Positions 21,868 to 34,699 of a stretch of 64,000 bases of DNA are shown piece by piece. Location: contig KV748180.1 in the NCBI GenBank assembly GCA_001692895.1, forward strand, positions 4,127,169 through 4,191,168. Reading direction: 5' to 3'. The position numbers and the translations under genes are program-made. Position 1 is the stretch's first letter. Each line of letters starts with the position of its first letter. Source of the DNA: Cenococcum geophilum 1.58 (taxonomy: Eukaryota; Ascomycota; Dothideomycetes; Gloniales; Gloniaceae). The notes under the pieces are model-generated. The model did no database searches. It was given only the letters and a program-made list of their open reading frames with translations, and had not been told where the DNA came from.

Positions 21868-22420
21868 CTACGCTACGGCCTCCTCCTTAGGTGCCTTTTT
21901 TTCTATAGGGACCTCTTTTATATTATATTGCTTTTATTTATACGGCCTTTTAGTCTAACTTTCTTAAGATCTTATATAAGGAACTGTTTTAACCTATTCC
22001 TATATAAATTGCCTCTTATTTTAGTACTATTAAGTTTATAAAACCCTTTTTCTAATGCTATTTTAATCCAGAAGGGACCCTGCTATTTTAGCTATAGCTT
22101 TTACCACTATAATATATCTTTTGCCTTTTTTGCATCCTATACTAGCATAAGCCCCCTAGACTTAAGCTTGCCCTTATAGGTATTCTCTATTAGCTAAATA
22201 ATAGCGGCGTATCCTCTCCTAAGCTTTTTTATTATTTATCTCTTATTACTTAAACTATTTTATTCTTAGAATAATTAACTCTTCTATTATCTTTACCTTA
22301 TTCTATAGAAGTGTCTACTATATAGGAAGGCAGAGCTATTTATTAAGGCCTATTCCTAAAGGGTAGCCGTCTAAGTTAGATATAAGGCTTCCTCTATAGA
22401 GGTAGTAGAGGAAGCGGTAA
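21868..22420 (-). pseudogene. Ty3/Gypsy integrase C-terminal relic
   Basis: On the minus strand, the helix-rich segment with KARERIRRYYLANREYL precedes a short beta-rich module. That module ends GFYKLNSTKIRGNLYRNRLKQFL, an arrangement typical of the GPY/F module at the C-terminus of Gypsy integrases. The catalytic core is not present in the window. Stops mark it as dead. The same tail is seen at 27125-27485, where upstream sequence is truncated. Confidence 0.6.
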
Positions 22421-22624
22421 AAGCTATAATGGAAGCTAAGAAAGAGGAGTAGATTTAAAAATCTCATTAAAAATCTCATTAAAGTTAAACTAAGTATCTA
22501 ATATTTTGATAAGCTTATAGGCAAAGCTATAGGTTAATTAGATTTAGCTACTTTTTAAAAGGGAAGGTAATATATAGACACTAATCTAATTATAGTAGTA
22601 AATAATAGAGAGCTAGTATAGAAG
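22421..22624. other. Spacer between the two E units
   Basis: Contains a direct repeat of aaaaatctcatt (about 22458-22485). Nothing else recognisable. Confidence 0.35.
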
Positions 22625-22939
22625 GGCAAAGCCTAATACTAAAAGATAATACCTAATTACGCATTATAAGGGGAATAGGACTAGATAAGTTACGCTAGAA
22701 AGGTAGAAGAATAACTAGAGGGTAAGTTAGATTTTTTTTAGGATAAAGTTGAAGCCTAGGTTGCTTTTATAATATATATAACCCTAAGCCCCCCATATAT
22801 AATAAGAAATAAACTAAAATAACTAAGGAGTATTCCATACTACTATATTACTACCCCCACCTAAAACATTATCCCCTAACGTTTCTTTATAGACCCTATT
22901 TAGTAGGTAAGAAACGCTTAAAAATAAAATAAAAAATAA

Positions 22940-25900
22940 CCTAATACCTAGTATACCTTTAACTCCTCTAAAGCTGCCTATACCCCTTCCCTATTTATCG
23001 CCTTTATTCTATATTATTTACGCCTTCCGCCTTAAGCTCTATATTTATATTATCCTATATATTAATAACACCAACCTAGAGTTTTAAAGACACCTTTTTA
23101 CATACAGTATTTATTTCCACTTGTATTGTCTTTTATATAGGAGGTTAGAGAATACTAGAATTAATTATCTATTCTTCTAAAGCAGTACCCTTTTTTAAAA
23201 TTAGTAAAGACGTTAGGCGGTATAATACTACTAGCTTATTAATATTCTCTAAAGCATTAATAAATGCCGGCGAATGTTTAGAAGTAGCATTTTAGAAGCT
23301 ATCTTCTTTAAGCTTACTTATATCCTTTAGCTCTTAGTTAATTTCTATAGGCGCTACCTTATTATTAAATATATTAGGATTAAGGTTTAGCGCAGTAGTC
23401 CTAGCGCCCTAAGGCGTAATAGCCCTAGCCTTATCTTTAGAATAGCCTTTAGAACTATAATCGGTTACTAGGGAAGCGTAAGAAGTTATACTAGCTAGGT
23501 TATGTTTATACTCTAAATCCGAAACCAAGTTTTTAGGATATTTTAGGTTATCTATAGAACGCTTATACCCTTATTCTTTTACTAAAAAGTAAAACTTTAC
23601 CCTAAATACCTTTCGCTTAAATTCCTCTAGCTCTATAAAGCTCTTATAAACAGCCTTAGTAATACACATCCTGTGTCTTTTTTAAAATACTTTATATTTA
23701 TTATTTAATAAAGGATCTAGGATTAACTATTGCTCTCTTTTTACTTAAGGGTTGTCCTATAAAAGTCTCCTAACTAAAGCATTTAAAATAGCGCTTTTTG
23801 CTTACAGCTATATATAGGCCGGAAACTTATATAAAGGAGCGTTAGAAATAGGTTTGCTAGTAGGAGTTAAAACAAGGGGAAAAGTATCTAGATTTATTTA
23901 TGTAATGGCCTACTAGCTTTTAAGCCCAGAAATCTTTAATCTCTTAGTATTTAGTAGGATTGCAATTAAGTCTAGTATAATAATTAAGCGACTTAATGTT
24001 GCTTAAGAGGCTCTTTATGTAATAGTAGCTTTTATAAACTATACTTTACTAGTCCTTAATATAATGGGCATCTAGTTAAGCTTAAACTTTTTAGTATTAG
24101 CTTTAGTCTAGGCAGTTTCTATATTCTTAATACGCCCTCTACTATTAAGTTCCCTACGTTCTTAAAGTAAGCCTATTTATTCCAGTATATACTAATGTAT
24201 ACTAGGTAGGAACTCTACGTAAAACTAACTCCCCTTATTAATTAAGGAAATATAAGAACGAAGCTAGCTTTCTCTAGAATTTGGCCCTCCTTTATATACT
24301 TATAGAAGGTTAATTTCCAAGTTCCGCTTTTTAGGGAGATGGCCACTAAGGAACTAAAGTGTATAGCTTAGATATATAATAAAACGAGTAGCGCTATTGG
24401 CGCGTAAAGCCACTATATGCCGGCAGTGCTCTAGATTTATTTAAACTGCCTACTATAGTAGAGAATGGTATATAGTCCGAAGGATACCGCTATTTTCCTC
24501 TCTAGTGGTCTTACGTAAATAATGCGCATATATATTAAACTCCTTTTTAAAAATGTCTAGAATTCTAGTATCTTTTTACTATTTAAATAAATTGGCCTAG
24601 TGGATTCTAAGTCCTATTCTATTTCCCCTTTTAAGCCTAATATAAGCTTTTTTAACCCTATATAATCTACTTAATAATTACTAGGTTGTATAGTAGAATA
24701 AGCGTAAATTTTAAGACTATCGTTCGCATGCTTAGGACGACTATCCCTTTTAAACTAAAAATAAGAGCTTTTAGCTGTCTAGAGAATATTAATAGTATTA
24801 TAATTTTTAGAGACTAAGTGAATTTGTAAATATAAATTTGTAGAGGAAGTACTAGGATTTAGTCCTAGCAACCCAACTATTTTCTAAAGATATATCTGGT
24901 ATAGCGCGCGGACTTCTATCCTATTTCCTTGCTAGGCTATAATAAACTATTATAAGATAGAAGAGACACCGCCTTCTAGTTCTTTCTTTAAATTAAAAGC
25001 CTTTATTAATTTAATTAGCGTTTTAGAATAGCACGAGCATTTTATTTTTTATTTCGGCCGTAGTTTCCTAATAATTACCTCTCTATTAGCTTTAGTAATT
25101 ATAGCTACTTTTTTTTTGTCTATTAGCTTTACTAGAAGCTAAAGGTTCCGTAGGTTTTATTTTTAGCTTCTTTTTAGGAGATTTCTTAAAAGCTTTTCTA
25201 GCCTTACGTTTCTGCGAGGAGCTAGCAATAAAGATATTCTCTAAAGATGTAGATTTATTAGATTTAGAGTCCTCTTTATTAGCTTTAGGAACCTTACCTC
25301 TAAATAGAAATAAATTACGCAGTATCTTTATGTTTAAGCCTTTAACCTCTTTAAAAGGTACTAATAGAGGTCCTAGAGTAACTGGCTTTAGTATAAATCC
25401 CTCTTCTTTAGCTTTAACGGTTAAGGCTAGTACTAAAAGCTTATAGCCCTAGCTTAGATAATAGGCGAGCCTCTATTTCTTAACTAGCTCCTTATTAACT
25501 TTTAGTCCGAATTTATAAGTATTAAGGAAATCTAAGGGTGTTAGGTATAGAGTCTTTAAGATCCTAGCCTTTAAGAGTTCTAAGCGGTTTAGTATTATAT
25601 TATTAACCATTTTTAACGCATTTTCTTTAGCGATCTTACTCTTTTTAGCTTAATTAATAAGGATATAAATGCTTTTTAGTGCGTAATATGTGTAGAAGAG
25701 CTTATAGGGACTTTTTAAAAGTTTCTCTTTCTACTTCTTCTTAACTATATCCCGCACCATTTTAATCTTATTAATTTTATAAGTAATTTTAGAAAGCTTC
25801 CTAATATCTATAAAGGTATTTTCCTACTCTTTACTTTCTAAGTTTCCTTTAAGCTCTCTATCCTTTTTAATCTTAATTATAGTATTTCTTGCAGCCTTAA

Positions 25901-26105
25901 CCACATTATACTCCTAGTTTAAAATGACCTATATTAAACTATAATAGATATTTACGCGCTAATTAACTAGGTGGCTTTAGGCAGCTTTAAGGATAACCTC
26001 TATTATTTGCGCCTTTTCTTAGTATACGAGAGCTATTAACCGGATAGTAGGAGGCGGAGGCGTAGGAGGCAGAGGCGGCGGCCTTTCTTTTAAGCGGAGT
26101 TCTAT
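22940..26105 (-). pseudogene. Unrecognised ORF of unit E, copy 2, about 1,050 codons
   Basis: Homologue of the relic at 13850-20703. The start codon position (26103-26105) has changed from ATG to ATA. The proline-rich N-terminus, Lys/Glu-rich middle and low-complexity C-terminus are in the same order and the total length is nearly identical (about 3.16 kb). Function unknown. Confidence 0.5.
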
Positions 26106-26575
26106 AGTTCTAGGCATTTTTATAGTAAAATTCCGCGTGCGCAATAGGCAATTTAAGAGAAGGGTAATAATAGTGCTTTTTAACGTAAAGAAAGGTAAAT
26201 GGGTGCGTATAATTAAACGAGATAGGGTAATAGGATAATAGGAAGTTAAAATAAAGATCTTATAGTATTTACTAAAAAGGTAAATTAAAATGGTTATTAT
26301 GTGAAATCTTAAAATGTTAAGGAACTTTAACCACCGGTTAAAGTTATCTAATTAGTTAGATTTTCCTTGCCAAGACATTTATATAATAATAACTTTAACA
26401 TTAATAATTTTTTAAAAGAATAAATGAGACTTAGATAATGCCTAATTTTAACCTTTAGTATGCTTAACTAAGACTTCTTAAAGTAAAGTAGCTCTTCTCT
26501 TAACTTAAAAGGAAACGAAAATATTAATTTAAAAATTATAGAATGTGAAAATGTAAAATACTTATAAGAGATAGT

Positions 26576-26765
26576 GTCTGAACGAGTTCGGACAGGAATT
26601 TATGGTCGCAATCACGTGAGCTAAGCGAGCTCAGGAAACCCCTTAAATTGCACCTCTTCATGTACGATTAGAAGACAAGTCACCACCATCCTAAAGAGCA
26701 TACGATACTATACGTATTTCGTGCCCCGGGATATGACTCACTCGTGCTATTAAGTTAGTACGAAT
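26576..26765. mobile_element. 190-bp insert, little affected by RIP, hairpin-rich
   Basis: The sequence interrupts unit E where copy 1 is continuous (cttataagagatagttactag at about 21141). The target agatagt is found on both sides (26569-26575 and 26766-26772), a possible 7-bp duplication (at least 5 bp is secure). The insert starts with a hairpin, gtctgaacgagttcggac, contains another, tgagctaagcgagctca at 26617-26633, and keeps normal CpA/TpG. It is noncoding. A MITE or very short retroposon fits; the family is not recognised. Confidence 0.6.
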
Positions 26766-27124
26766 AGATAGTTATTGGTAATAAAGGTGGAAGGAAGAAA
26801 ACCACGTATGCAGTTATTTCTTATAAAAGTAGTTGTTAAGATAGAGAATTTAAAACCAGCTTTAAAGAGCTAAACTCTTTTCTTAATTCCTTGTACTAGT
26901 GGGATAAGGTAGGAGTATAGTAGAAGACTCTAATCCTTGCAGTTGCTTTGCGTATTTATTATAAAGGTAGAGAGAAGAAAGCAAACGAGTTGCTGCTTAT
27001 AGTGATAGGTGTCCTAAGTAATAGCCTATTTATAGAAGAATCTTTACAAAAGACTGCCTTTTTAGTAGGGTTGTATAATCCTTAAGACGCGGTAAGATCG
27101 TGGTGCAGTTAGAAGGAAGAAACG

Positions 27125-27485
27125 TTGCTATAGCCTCCTCTTTAGGTGCTTCTTCTTCTATAAAGACTTCTTCTATATTATAATTGCTTTTATTTATACG
27201 GTTTTCTAGTCTAATACCCTCGGGATCTTATATACAAAACCGTTTCAACTAATTCCTATATAGGGTGCCTCCTATTTTAGTGCTATTAAGGTCTTTAATT
27301 TTATAAAACCCTTTTTTTAATAACCTTTTAATCCGAAGGGGGTCTTGCTATTTTAGCTGCAGCTTTTACTATCGCGATATATCCTTTACCTTCTTTATAT
27401 CCTATACTAGCATAAGCTCTTTAGGCTTAAGCTTACTTTTATAGGTATTCTTTATCTTATTAAAGTATTCTTTATTAGCTAGACG
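27125..27485 (-). pseudogene. Ty3/Gypsy integrase GPY/F tail, second copy
   Basis: Similar to the 21868-22205 part of the relic in copy 1, ending abruptly at 27485, where sequence becomes unrelated. It preserves the GPY/F-like end. The break may mark an old recombination or insertion boundary. Confidence 0.5.
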
Positions 27486-30400
27486 ATAGCCGCATATAGA
27501 ATACTAGAACTAGATAGGAAGTCTATAAGATTAGGTATTAAGTGTAGCTCTATTAAGTAAGGTATTAATTAGACTTATCTGCGTTAATATTATTAAGGCC
27601 TTCTACTATGGGAATACGCCCTTGTAGCTTTGTATTAAAGCTATTAATAAGTAAGTTATAGTAAGCTGGTTGCTTTAGGATTCTTTGCTTTCTAGCTCTA
27701 GAAGGTTCTAATTATAATAAGGTTGATTTAAAAGGTAGCTTTATAGGCTGTCCTTTCTTTAAACCCCTAGAGAGTTTTTAGGTTCTAATATTAACAATAT
27801 CCTTATAGCTAAGGTAACTCTTTCGTCCGCTAGGCCGCCTTATAATAGTAGTTAACAGCTTAAGCGTAAGATAATATATATTAGTAGCTACGTCAGCTAG
27901 TATATAATATATGCTATTAAACTAGCTAAATGCGTCCTTTATAGTATACCGTAGCTCTAGGCAGTAACTAGCGGTAAGTAATACTTAAGTAAATAACTCT
28001 ATTATATCTAAACTAGCTCGCCGTTGGCCTTAAAGAAGAAGCTTAAGAATAAGGTTGTAATGTTTATTAAGTTAATCTATCTTAAACTAACTATCTTACT
28101 AGCCTCTATAATTAACCAATATACTAGTAAGTAATAATCTTTAGAGGACTTAATCTGTGGCTTTAGTTATGAGCAATCTAGTAAGGTATAAAGCCAACTA
28201 TATATATTAACTCTTTGTACTGCTTGTAAAGAGAAAATAGTAATAAATAATCACCTATTTAATAAGCCTAATATTAGCGTGCTTAATAGTAAACTTTAAT
28301 ATAAGGTAGACCTCTATATCTTATATAAATTAAATATAGTTTTAGAACACCTTATTAACTAGTTTATTACTATAGGACCGTTAGCTAGGCGAGAAGAACT
28401 CCTCTTAAATACGCTATAAGGTAGTAAAGAATCTTACTCTTACTGCTGCCGTTTTATTACCTCTTTTAATATCTTGTCCGGTAATCTAATTATTAACCCC
28501 CTTATTACCCTAGTCCTTAATATTTTAAGGAAAAAGACTAAGGAAGTAGGCAGTAATTTAGGCGTTAAAGGACTTAATTACAACCGCCTCTTTATAATAA
28601 AACGGCGTCCTATAACCCTAATGCGCGCTAAGGTAGACCTTACTATAATTTAATAATTTAAAGTAGTTGGATGGTCCGCTGTAAACGTCGTATATTATAT
28701 CTATATAGTTAGTTCGCTAATAGAATAATCCAGCCATAGGAAGAAACCATTTTAGCTATTTATAGTAACGCTTTTTAAGATAGCGCTCTTGCTATATAGA
28801 TTAGAGGAGGCCTATAGTCTTCTAATTGCCATTAATTAAGACTAATTCACTATTATTAAAGGATCCTTCCTTATACCCTAGCTGGCCCTCTTAAAACCCG
28901 TATTTACCATTATCGCCACTAAATATATTCCTAAGAACACTATACATGCCCTTTAGAGTGCCCTTATTCTTTAGAATTGGACCTAATATAAAGTGGCGTA
29001 GCTTTTATAAAAGGAGATAATCTATAATAGGTATACTGGGCTAGAAGTCTGCGACAATATTAAGCTCTTTAACTTTTAGTATTGTATACGCAATAGCCTT
29101 AGCAATCTAATATAACTGGTACTGTTCTATATAGCTGTCTGCCTAGTTACTAGGATAATTAAAGATTACGCTATAAGTAAGCTGTTTTATAGGTTTAAGT
29201 ATAGAAGTGCAAAGACCGTTATATAGAAACTTGGGGTTAAGTATAAGCTTAGAAGTAGTAGCGGAGAGGTGCTTATTAGTGTTTAGTATAGTTTTATATT
29301 AAATCCTTTTATTTTAGTTAAAGTTATTATATATAACCGTCAGCTGGTTCCGGTTCTTTAAAGCAGTTGCCTTAATTATGCGCTATAAGAAAGTTACTAT
29401 TTATTACACTAGCAGTGACCGAGAAACCTTAAGTGCGCGATTTATAGCTAAGATACCTTAATTATACCCTCCGCTTGTAGTAACGGAGGCGTTTTATCTA
29501 AACCCTTAAGTATAGAAGTATATACCCTGCCAACTTCCTCCAGTTCCTTTTGTATTTTGGTAAGACCGGTATATAATATTATAACTCCCAACTTATAAAG
29601 AAGCGCAATATACCTTCTTTTAACACCTATATTATGTAAATAAACCCCTAAAGCAGTATAGAACCGGTAGCTAGCTTAAGGGGCTTATATATTTGTTAGG
29701 ATTGCGTATACTATAAAGAGCTTATTATAGTAAGGCGTAATATCACGAGAATTGGCATATGGCCTTTGCTAAATTAAAGCTATAAGGAAGCTCTATAGCG
29801 TTAGAGTAAGGCACTATACGTTAGCAGTAATTGTATTAAGCTCGAGCTTTTTAACTAGTTCTTTAGCGTTAAATTATCTAAGCNTACTAGAAATAATAAC
29901 TCCGTTCTCTTCTCTTAGGCGTATAAGATCCTCTAACTCTTATTTTATCTACTTATATAGAGGTTCTTAATAGAGCCTTCCTAGCTAGTAATTACTATAC
30001 ACTATAAGCTGTTCCTTAACTTCTAGCTCTTTAAATATTGCCTTCTATAACCTATTTATACGTTGCTCTAGCGTATTATAATTAGAAGGGCCAGAAGCGG
30101 TTATATAATGCTTAATAAAAGTTGCAATGCCCTAGTGGTGCTTATACAGCTGTTCTAATATTAAGTTAACTCTTTTGCGTTCTAAATAAAAGACTTATAG
30201 TCCTTAATTTTTATTTAAAGCTGGCTTGTTAGTTTAGGTACTTTAGCTATAATAGAAAGAGAGCGGCGGTAGTTATAGAAGAGGTGCGGCTGCTATAACT
30301 TAGGGGCGTTAGGCGCGACGACAAGATAACGAATTAGAATTAGGTAAATTGGGTAACGTAGTCTTCTTCGCCAGGTTTAATTTGGTAATTCTAGCCATTA

Positions 30401-30587
30401 GGAATAGCTTAGGGAGCTATAAAAGTTAAGATAATTTGGCTTAAAGTAGGTGTATATAGGCCTAAATACCCCGCGTGGGACTAATAAAAATCTAAACCGT
30501 GTACTAGACCTTCTAATAAAGGTCTTGCTAAAAGCGGCTAGCGGCTTAGCAAGGTAAGCCTTGGCAAGAAGGTCTGGGAATAAGACA
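27486..30587 (-). pseudogene. Unrecognised minus-strand coding relic
   Basis: A candidate start is the ATG complementary to 30396-30398, reading MARITKLNLAKKTTLPNL. A Lys/Ser-rich stretch follows, then a helical segment near 30000-30200 with ERKRVNLILEQLYKHH. Further left the frame becomes uncertain, with many stops. Several stretches look protein-like (e.g. 28400-28600) but I do not recognise them. It is arranged head-to-head with the helicase 5' region at 30588. One N lies at about 29884. Confidence 0.35.
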
Positions 30588-30953
30588 AGTCTGGTATATG
30601 GTTTGGAAATTTATTAGTCCCTCGCGCCAATTTATATGTAATTCTTATACAAACTCACGCGCTATACTATTTTTTTAGCTACTAATTAATAACAAACTAA
30701 TATCTTTATAAACAATTAGCAAACGTTACGTTCTAGAACTTTGTAGGGCGATTCTAATGCTGCCAAAATTATCGCGAACGGCCTGGTGGTTACCGCTACG
30801 TTTCGCCTCAAATATTACCGCCAAAATAGTAAACATTTAGCTAGAGCCACTAATTCTTAATATTTATAGTAGATAAACACCTAAATAGCTAATGCATTAT
30901 ATCTAGACTAACTCTGGGCCTTATTACCTGCTTTATTGCTCCTCCGCTGCCTG
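30588..30953 (+). repeat. 5' region of the helicase unit, copy 2
   Basis: Similar to 10163-10720 from the start until ccttattacctgctttattgc, with fewer RIP changes. It is not followed by the helicase but by a 12-bp minisatellite, so this is a truncated or rearranged copy. It lacks the internal duplication seen in copy 1. Confidence 0.65.
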
Positions 30954-31585
30954 CACAAACGCCTGTACAAAAGCCTGCACGAACGCCTGCACGAACGCCT
31001 GCACGAACGCCTGCACGAATGCCTATACAAAGCTCTATATAAAGCTCTGCACGAGGCTCTGCTTGAAGGTCTGGTCGAAGGTCTGGTCGAAGGTCTGATC
31101 GAAGGTCTGGTCGAGGGTCTGGTCGAGGGTCTGGTTGAAGCTCTGGTCGAAGCTCTGGTCGAAGCTCTGGTCGAGGGTCTGGTTGAAGCTCTGGTCGAAG
31201 CTCAGGTCGAGGGTCTGGTCGAAGCTCTGCTCGAGGGTCTGGTCGAAGCTCTGCTCGAGGGTCTGCTTGAAGCTCTGGTCGAAGCTCTGGTCGAAGCTCT
31301 GGTCGAGGGTCTGGTCGAGGGTCGAGGGTCTGGTCGAGGGTCTGGTCGAAGCTCTGGTCGAAGCTCTGGTCGAGGCTCTGGTCGAGGCTCTGGTCAAAGC
31401 TCTGGTCGAAGCTCTACACGAAGCTCTGGTCGAAGCTCTGGTCGAGGCTCTGGTCGAGGCTCTGGTCAAAGCTCTGGTCGAAGCTCTACACGAAGCTCTA
31501 CATAAAGCTCTGCACGAGGCTCTGCTCAAAGCTCTGCACAAGGCTCTGCTCGAAGCTCTGCTCAAAACCTTATATAGAGCTTAAA
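30950..31585. repeat. 12-bp minisatellite (GCTCTGGTCGAA), about 53 units
   Basis: Units are gcctgcacgaac at the left, ggtctggtcgag in the middle, and gctctgctcaaa at the right, always at a 12-bp period. The exception is an irregular unit at about 31317-31328 that shifts the reading frame. Long frames are open on both strands (plus 30936-31505 and 31135-31584, minus 31035-31565). The Ala-Leu-Val-Glu repeat of the first becomes Gly-Arg-Gly-Ser after the irregular unit, which argues against coding constraint. CpA and CpG are retained. Confidence 0.9.
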
Positions 31586-31649
31586 GCTCTACTAACACAC
31601 AGCACTAATATAACTAGGAAGGTTCTATAATTAGCTATATAACCGCCTA

Positions 31650-34090
31650 TATAATTATTATTATTAATTCTATTTATTACCTAATTTGGTCCCTTTTTAA
31701 GTCTATATAGGAAAAAGCCCTATAAGGGGAAAACCCTAAGTATTTCCTTTTAGCTAGTCCTACTCGTTCCATCTTCGCCTAGCTAGTATATCTTTATATC
31801 TTCTAGTCTACCTTATATATACTATACTTTCTAGGTATATTAGAAGATCTAAGGGGGTAGTAGGAGGGTCTAGCAATTCGCTAGTAAGCCGCCTATAGCT
31901 AGGCGGGGGTATTTAGTCCTTAAGGGGCTAGAATAGGGCGTATTATTTAGTGTCCTCCTATTAGATCTTATATGCTATTTAAAACTACTAAAGAATTTCT
32001 TTACCTATAAACCCCTACTTATAAAGAGTATCTAAGTAATATTATTTATACCTATATTAGTAAGTAGCTAGTTCCTTACTAAGCGGTAACTATAGAATAG
32101 TAGTATATAGTATACTAATTAAATAGGCCACCCGTATATATATTAATGTAAGATATTTAGAATATAGATATTAGCTATATATTTAGACTTAAGACCTTTA
32201 TCTATAGTAGAAAGGCGGCTATAGATTTTACCTTTATTAGTCCTTTATATAGGGAGAGGGTTAGTATTAACTATAGGGTATTCTATATAGCTGCGTTATA
32301 TATTTTTACTACCTTCTTCTATTATTGCTTCTATTTAAGATCTGCCTATCTTATAATTAGTATAGTAAATCTCTATCTATATTAGTAACCCCCTATCCTT
32401 TATTACTATTATAGCGCTCTACTAGTATAGCGCTAGGTCTCTACTTAGTAAGCTAATAGTTCCTATATTCTTTTTCTCTCTCTATTACTTATAGGTAGAG
32501 GGCTTCCTAACTAGTATATTTAGGCATATCGCCCCTTTAAGGGGCTATTGCTTTATATATATATATCTCGTTCCTTATATATATATCTCGTTCCTTATAT
32601 ATATTTTAGTATATATTATATATCTTCTTCTACTAGGTAGTCTTATACTATAATTACTCTCTATATAGTAGTTAAGTTAATATATATTAACCTGGATCGG
32701 ACTTTCCTTACTACTATTATACTACTATCTAACGACCTAGATCGTCTATACGAACTGTATTTTAGTTATCTCTTAACTTATAACTAAATGTCTTATTAAA
32801 TATCTTATTACCTATTTCTATTACCTATTTTAACTTACTTATCTAGACCTATCTAATATATATAAAGAGCTTCTAAAGCCCTCTTTAATAGACAGAGTTC
32901 TTATCCTTAATTAACTGTTTAATAATATATAAGTCTAGTAGTAGAACTAATGCTTTATATTCTAGTATAAAGCGTAGTATTCTTCTATAGGCCCCTATAG
33001 TTCTATATAGGTACTAGTTTTATAGCTTAGCTAGCGGCGCTAAAGAGATTTTTATTAGTACCTTACCGCTAAGCCCTAGGCCCTAGATCTAGGAGCCGTA
33101 TAGTATTATTGGCCTAACTACTACTACTATATATAGTAGGCGTATATATTTAAAAGAGGGTCCCTATATTAAGGTAGTAATTTATAATACTGCCAAAAAT
33201 ACTACTACTCCCCTATAAGTAGTTTATATAATATACTTATTCTAGTTTAACCTAGGGTCTACCTAAATCCCTAGGACCTTAAGGGTAGCTTCTAGTTTTA
33301 CTTTATAGCCTTAGATATTTACTATTAAGGCTAGGTTACTACTTACCCTTCTTTTCCTTATAAAGTAGATAAGTTAGTATTTATCTAATACGAATTTAGC
33401 GCCGTATTATATACCTAGTTTAGCCTAATATAGTTTTCTACTACTATATTTTCCTATATAATTAGATTTATATTATTTATAAATCCTAGGACTATTATAT
33501 CCTAGCTATTATTATATATCTCTAGTAGTTTAGGTATAAAGAAAAGGAGTCGAATTAGTAATAGGGGTAATCTCTATAGAATACCTCTAATACTTTACTT
33601 AGGTCTAGGCTTAGCATAAATACGGTATATCCTAGGTAAGTTTACTATACCGCTTAAATATAAGAGGTAATTAGGGAAAGGGCTAAGAGAGTTAATCTTT
33701 TCTTTCTTACGCCTATTTATATCTATAGTAGCAGAATCTATACTTCCGCCGCTTCTTATATACGTTTTATAACTATCTTTTCTANAAGCTTTTTTAGGGT
33801 GCTATAAGTATATAGTAATAAGTTTTAAAACATTAATAGGTATTATATTAATTTAAATCTCTATAAAGGTCTTTAAAAAGTATATCTTAAATATACTTTT
33901 ATATAATTACCTTATAAGTATAATTAAAGCTATAATGGCCTATTATAGAATTATTATAATTCCTTTAAAGGATCTTTTAATAAAGTAAAATATTTTTTAG
34001 TACTAAAACCCTACTATTTTATTATATAAGATTGTTTTGATTTTTAAAAAAAACTTTTATACTAATAATAGGCATTCCCCCCCCCCCTTT
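31650..34090 (-). pseudogene. LINE (Tad1/I-like) 3' half, minus strand
   Basis: The 3' tail (aataataataattat, read on minus) lies at about 31650. Reading leftward-to-rightward from the 5' side on minus, the relic includes EKIV/KR-rich palm entry (about 33790), the motif region near 33350-33450 and the C-terminal zinc finger near 32100-32200. It is more mutated than the chimera copy. A local 20-bp tandem duplication of atatatatctcgttccttat lies at about 32560-32600. The 5' boundary is blurred; an 11-C run lies at 34077-34087. Confidence 0.65.
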
Positions 34091-34560
34091 ATAACTTCTT
34101 ATAAATAGTATAAGAATTAGTAACCTTATCCTATACTATTTAAAATTAGTTTTAAAGTAGTTTAGAAAGTTCTTCCTTAAAAGTTATTTTTAGTAAAAGC
34201 TATTACTATTACTTTTTACTATAGTATAAGACTCTATATAAAGTCTATACTAATAAGTATATTATATAATATATATACTACTTATAAAGTTATTATAATA
34301 GAGTATCTTAGCTTATTAGTACTATAGTTATAAAGGTCACTTATATACTTTTTATAGTATAGTTAGTATGGTAGTACTAGATAAACCTTCTATAAGGCTT
34401 ATTATTTATAACTTTTACTATATTATTAATAGTATAGTATTAAGGATTATCCTTTTACTGCCTTTTTAACCCTCTTTTATATAGTTTAAGTACTATAATA
34501 GGCTATTTACTAGGTTTAACTTACTAGGTTTATATTTAATCTTATAATTAAACTTAATAA
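34091..34560. other. Very AT-rich spacer between two LINE copies
   Basis: Probably more of the minus-strand LINE ORF2 (some frames remain protein-like) grading into the start of the plus-strand LINE. No sharp boundary and no duplication were found. Confidence 0.35.
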
Positions 34561-34699
34561 AAAGCCACTATAGTAGTAGAATACGTCTACTACTTACCTA
34601 ATAAAGAAATAACTACTCCTAATTAAACCTATAGCATATTATACCCTAGAACTAATATATATAGCATAACTAGAAAGCCTACGCAATATAAGAGGATTA

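Larger units (their letters stand above)
13545..22205 (-). mobile_element. Repeat unit E, copy 1 (interrupted by 14444-18117)
   Basis: From agcctaatactaaaagataa at 13545 onward, this region is similar along its whole length to 22625-27485 in the same orientation. Excluding the 3.7-kb insertion, the shared part from 13545 to about 21545 is about 4.3 kb. A block of about 320 bp (21545-21868) is missing from copy 2, and similarity resumes at 21868-22205 with a Gypsy integrase tail. No LTRs or TIRs could be defined. The unit carries one long minus-strand ORF relic and the integrase fragment. Confidence 0.65.
22625..27485 (-). mobile_element. Repeat unit E, copy 2
   Basis: Same orientation and content as 13545-22205, without the chimeric retroposon and without the 21546-21867 block. 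It carries a 190-bp insert at 26576-26765. Tandem direct copies in a RIP-competent genome would be expected to mutate each other heavily, and both are indeed strongly degraded. Confidence 0.65.

Noticed and set aside
30936..31584. Long Ala-Leu-Val-Glu and Ser-Phe-Asp-Gln repeat proteins in the second 12-bp array
   Set aside because: An irregular unit at about 31317-31328 shifts the frame and changes the encoded repeat completely, and opposite-strand frames are equally open. This fits a minisatellite, not a selected protein.
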